Program-made: the position numbers and the translations under genes
Shown here: piece after piece, positions 3,740 through 5,996 of the stretch
Layout: each line of letters begins with the position of its first letter
Numbering within the stretch: position 1 is the stretch's first letter
Assembly (NCBI GenBank): GCA_945869755.1
Contig: CAMBPW010000063.1
Coordinates: 1 to 5,996 of the forward strand
DNA: 5,996 nt
DNA from: an uncultured Gemella sp.
Lineage (GTDB): Bacteria > Bacillota > Bacilli > Staphylococcales > Gemellaceae
Direction: 5' to 3'
Notes under the pieces: model-generated
The model's input: only the letters and a program-made list of their open reading frames with translations
The model's database searches: none
What the model was told of the DNA's origin: nothing

Positions 3740-3952
3740 TTATTCAATTACAGTTTCTTGACGAGTTACATAAATAGCTTTTTTAAATTCAGAGATTGTA
3801 CGTTTGCTGTTGCTAAAAATATTTGTAGCAATAATTCTTTCAGCAACATTATTAATCGTTTCTTTCGTTAAATCGTCTTTCGGATTTTTTATCGTTAGTC
3901 GATAATTTTTATTTTCAGTTGTGTTAAATGTTAGAACTAATATTTTATTCAT
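3740..3952 (-). CDS. DUF2922 family protein
   Basis: This 70-aa soluble protein opens with NKILVLTFNTTENKNYRLTI (2-21), the DUF2922 pattern of a strand LxLxF, a short loop, and a second strand ending in IxxPKDDLT. A helical middle (29-45, TKETINNVAERIIATNI) and a C-terminal strand AIYVTRQETVIE (59-70) follow. The function of the family is unknown; it pairs with DUF1659 proteins, to which it seems distantly similar. The start is ATG 3952, 7 nt after AGGAGG, which overlaps the TAG stop of the DUF1659 gene 11 bp upstream, so the two are translationally close. No signal peptide. Confidence 0.8.
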   Translation of the reverse strand: MNKILVLTFNTTENKNYRLTIKNPKDDLTKETINNVAERIIATNIFSNSKRTISEFKKAIYVTRQETVIE

Positions 3953-3963
3953 TCTTTATCCTC

Positions 3964-4158
3964 CTATAATGTTTCTGTAGTTACTAGTGTATAATCTTCT
4001 ATCGTATCTTTTATTAAATTTCCTAATAGTTGACCAACTTCTTTTATATTTTCATTTGAAACTGATTTGTCTACTTCATAAGAATAATTTTTTGATACTT
4101 GTTTTCCTTTTTCTTCTGTTTTATATGTTAAACGTAATTTTTTTTGAATAACTGTCAT
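3964..4158 (-). CDS. DUF1659 family protein
   Basis: This 64-aa protein has the DUF1659 layout: strand VIQKKLRLTYKTE (3-15), strand KNYSYEVDKSVS (24-35), helix NIKEVGQLLGNLIKDT (37-52), and end strand DYTLVTTETL (55-64). No biochemical role is established for the family. It is the first gene of the trio with DUF2922 and the YvrJ-like protein. The start is ATG 4158, 8 nt after AAGGAG. The operon is divergent from cdaA across about 180 bp. I find no convincing sigma-A promoter for it. A TATATT at 4201-4206 (minus strand) could be a -10, but no matching -35 is seen, so an alternative sigma factor is possible. Confidence 0.8.
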   Translation of the reverse strand: MTVIQKKLRLTYKTEEKGKQVSKNYSYEVDKSVSNENIKEVGQLLGNLIKDTIEDYTLVTTETL

Positions 4159-4180
4159 CTTTTTTTCTCCTTATTTTTAT

Positions 4181-4198
4181 TTGTCTTGGCCTCGACAA
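4181..4198. promoter_or_regulatory. TTGTC-N8-GACAA dyad upstream of the DUF1659 operon
   Basis: A 5-bp inverted repeat with an 8-bp spacer, unusually GC-containing for this intergenic region, lies just upstream of the DUF1659 ribosome binding site. It could be an operator or an mRNA hairpin near the 5' end of the operon transcript. No binding protein can be named. Confidence 0.35.
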
Positions 4199-4267
4199 TA
4201 AATATATCGTTTAAAATTTTATTTTTTCCATTTATTTGAAAAAAATTTTTTATTATTTTAAAAAATA

Positions 4268-4296
4268 TTTAAAACGTATTAATACTGTGCTATAAT
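4268..4296 (+). promoter_or_regulatory. Promoter of cdaA-cdaR
   Basis: A perfect extended -10 (TGC then TATAAT at 4291-4296) has a moderate -35 TTTAAA (4268-4273) at 17-bp spacing. The start would fall near 4303, leaving a leader of about 37 nt before cdaA. Confidence 0.75.
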
Positions 4297-4339
4297 TATT
4301 AATGGATTATTTTAATTTTTTAGAAAGGGGTTGAAAAAA

Positions 4340-5152
4340 ATGTTAGCAGGATATTTTTCTAATATTACAGCTATTAAAGTAATAATATCTGCAATAGATA
4401 TACTTTTAGTATGGTTTTTAATTTATACCGCACTAAAATTATTAAAAGGTACTCGTGGTATTCAGCTATTAAAAGGTATTGTTGTAATTATTATTTTAAA
4501 AGTTGCGTTTAATATAGTTGGTTTCAAAACTATGAGTTATATTATTGACCAATTAGTTACTTGGGGTGTGCTTGCTATTATTATTATTTTTCAACCTGAA
4601 ATTAGAAGAACGCTAGAACATTTAGGGCGTTTTGATTTGTTAAATGTCATTTTTAATAAAAATAAAGTTGATTTTGATAATAAAGAAAGTGTTATTCACA
4701 TATTAGCAAATTCTTCTCGTCATTTATCAAGAAGAAGAATTGGTGCATTAATAGTTTTAGAAAATAACACGGGGCTTGATGAATATACCGACACAGGAAT
4801 CGTCCTAAATTCTGAAATTAGTAGAGAGCTGTTAATAAATGTCTTTATACCCGGAACACCTCTACACGACGGTGCATTAATTTTAAACAATAAGAAATTG
4901 TTATCAGCTAGTTGTGTACTTCCACTTTCTGACAATAGAAATCTCGACAATAAATATGGAACTAGACATCGTGCAGCTCTTGGTCTTTCGGAACAAACTG
5001 ACGCTATTATAATTGTAGTTTCTGAAGAAACAGGTGGAATTTCTATAGCAATGACTGGAACCTTAATACCTGATTTTGACGATGAAAAAATAATTGATTT
5101 CCTATCAAAAAATTGGTTAGCAAATAAAAATAAAATTGGAGGTAATATTTAA
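4340..5152 (+). CDS. cdaA: Membrane diadenylate cyclase CdaA (DacA)
   Basis: CdaA joins two ATP molecules into cyclic di-AMP, the second messenger controlling potassium and osmolyte uptake and wall homeostasis in Firmicutes. The 270-aa protein has three N-terminal membrane helices (about 14-35, 40-60 and 70-85), the conserved TWGxLAIIIIFQPEIRR stretch, then a cytosolic DAC domain (about 95-255). Catalytic and ligand motifs are present: GTPLHDGALIL with DGA at 177-179, RHR at 209-211 in GTRHRAALGLSE, and SEETGGIS (228-235). Length matches the family (about 270 aa). I chose ATG 4340, 9 nt after AAAGGGG; a TTG at 4331 abuts that site without spacing. The stop codon overlaps the cdaR start by one base (TAATG), so the two are co-transcribed and probably translationally coupled. 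Confidence 0.95.
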   Translation: MLAGYFSNITAIKVIISAIDILLVWFLIYTALKLLKGTRGIQLLKGIVVIIILKVAFNIVGFKTMSYIIDQLVTWGVLAIIIIFQPEIRRTLEHLGRFDLLNVIFNKNKVDFDNKESVIHILANSSRHLSRRRIGALIVLENNTGLDEYTDTGIVLNSEISRELLINVFIPGTPLHDGALILNNKKLLSASCVLPLSDNRNLDNKYGTRHRAALGLSEQTDAIIIVVSEETGGISIAMTGTLIPDFDDEKIIDFLSKNWLANKNKIGGNI

Positions 5153-5996
5153 TGGCAAAAGATGATAAATTACCTTTAAAATTAATTTCTCTCGTTATTT
5201 CTTTATTATTATTTTTCTCGGTAAACGAGAGTTTTACAAATTTTTTCACACAAACAGATGAATCTAACAACACTACGACATGGATTAGAGATGTTCCTAT
5301 CGAAGTCAATTATGACAAAGAAAAATATTACATTTTAGGAATACCTGATAGCGTAGACGTAAAACTAACTGGTGCACCTGCTAAAGTCCAAAAAGAAACA
5401 GTTGATAGAAAGTTTAAAGTACAACTTGATTTTAGTAATGTTAGCATCGGAGATGACCAAAAAATAAAAGTTGAAATAGTAGATTTAGATAGTTCACTAA
5501 AAGCTGTTAGCGATCCAGAAGTAATTACTGTTTCTGTTAGAAATAGAGTGTCTAAAGAATTTACAATTTCTCCTACTGTAAAAAATGAAAGATTATTGTT
5601 AGGTCATTCAATAAATTCTATTTCACTTTCAGATGAAAAAGTAATAATTTCTGGAGCAGAAGAGACTATAAACAATATTTATGCAGTTAGAGCTGAAAGT
5701 GTAACAAAAACTAAAATTAGTAGTAATATTAAAGAAGAAGCTAAAATTGTTGCTTACGACAGAAATTTCAATAAAATAGAAGATATTGAAATGGATAAAA
5801 CTTCAACTACATTAACTATTTCCGTTTCAAATATAGAAAAAACTTTAAAAGTTAATGTAAATCAAATAGGAGAACTTCCTTCTGAATATGAAATAGATAA
5901 AATAACTGTAGAACCTGAATCTGTAATTTTAAAAATGGAATCTGACACCGAACTTGCTAGTGTGAACGAAGTATTTGTAGATTTTGAAATGTCTAC
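5152..5996 (+). CDS. cdaR: CdaR, YbbR-domain regulator of CdaA (3' end outside window)
   Basis: CdaR is a membrane-anchored extracytoplasmic protein that binds and modulates the diadenylate cyclase CdaA. The 281 residues visible comprise a short cytosolic N-terminus, one membrane helix (about 9-23, LKLISLVISLLLFFS), then tandem YbbR domains of about 85 residues starting near 48, 135 and 228. Each carries the recurring pattern of a strand pair followed by 'P..V.v.G....v', for example GIPDSVDVKLTGAP (63-76) and EPESVILKMES (254-264). Start ATG 5152 has GGAGG 9 nt upstream and overlaps the cdaA stop. No stop codon occurs before the right edge, so the gene is truncated by the window only. In related genomes glmM follows, linking c-di-AMP to cell wall precursor synthesis. 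Confidence 0.92.
   Translation, partial: MAKDDKLPLKLISLVISLLLFFSVNESFTNFFTQTDESNNTTTWIRDVPIEVNYDKEKYYILGIPDSVDVKLTGAPAKVQKETVDRKFKVQLDFSNVSIGDDQKIKVEIVDLDSSLKAVSDPEVITVSVRNRVSKEFTISPTVKNERLLLGHSINSISLSDEKVIISGAEETINNIYAVRAESVTKTKISSNIKEEAKIVAYDRNFNKIEDIEMDKTSTTLTISVSNIEKTLKVNVNQIGELPSEYEIDKITVEPESVILKMESDTELASVNEVFVDFEMS

Noticed and set aside
4331..4339. TTG at 4331 as the cdaA start
   Set aside because: It directly abuts AAAGGGG with no spacing; ATG 4340 has a proper 9-nt spacing.
4720..4950. Minus-strand frame inside cdaA
   Set aside because: Antisense shadow of the conserved DAC domain, with no ribosome binding site.
5043..5309. Minus-strand frame across the cdaA-cdaR junction
   Set aside because: Opposite two well-supported overlapping genes; no start signals.

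Overview
The window is very AT-rich DNA from a low-GC member of the Bacillota (Firmicutes). The evidence is the base composition, strong AGGAGG-type ribosome binding sites, TTGACA/TATAAT promoters, a cdaA-cdaR pair and a DUF1659-DUF2922-YvrJ gene trio. A Gemella- or Staphylococcaceae-like host would fit, but I cannot prove a genus from this sequence. It shows a small accessory island (about 220-3350) beside core chromosome (about 3480-5996).

Region 1 (1-1132, genes on the minus strand). A rightward terminator at 46-79 closes something outside the window, and 80-221 holds nothing I can support. A PemK/MazF-fold toxin (247-594) has no protein antitoxin gene. It is preceded by a near-consensus promoter, a short RNA with two 16-nt hairpin repeats, and a terminator just before the toxin's ribosome binding site. 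That is the layout of type III (RNA-antitoxin) toxin-antitoxin loci. Upstream lies a 112-aa protein with a sigma-region-4-like helix-turn-helix (794-1132).

Region 2 (1132-2015). That regulator is divergent from a prophage-type, self-cleaving CI/LexA-like repressor (1320-2015). The two promoters are both resolvable, and each -35 region lies in or touches a CTTnnnAAG dyad, forming a likely shared operator.

Region 3 (2016-3026) is the most unusual part. A leftward module consists of a strong promoter, a structured noncoding RNA of about 215 nt, a terminator, and a gene for a PBECR4-like nuclease-fold protein (2062-2568). It sits exactly between two copies of the last 162 bp of the repressor gene (1854-2015 and 2865-3026), which differ by one synonymous base. 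The repeat period is 1011 bp. This looks like a cassette inserted by homologous or site-specific recombination at the 3' end of the repressor gene, leaving the repressor intact. I propose that the RNA restrains or controls the nuclease, by analogy with type III systems.

Region 4 (3027-3553, no protein gene). A third leftward promoter with perfect 17-bp spacing drives a candidate orphan RNA of about 280 nt. Its ends can pair in a 12-bp helix and it stops at a terminator at the repressor fragment. 3342-3478 is AT-rich and empty as far as I can see.

Region 5 (3479-4158, minus strand). The small operon DUF1659, DUF2922, YvrJ has unknown function. The yvrJ-like Shine-Dalgarno sequence lies 27 nt from its ATG, with a 22-nt hairpin between them that could bridge the gap.

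Region 6 (4268-5996, plus strand). cdaA (membrane diadenylate cyclase making c-di-AMP) overlaps by one base with cdaR (its YbbR-domain regulator), which runs off the right edge. glmM would be expected next.
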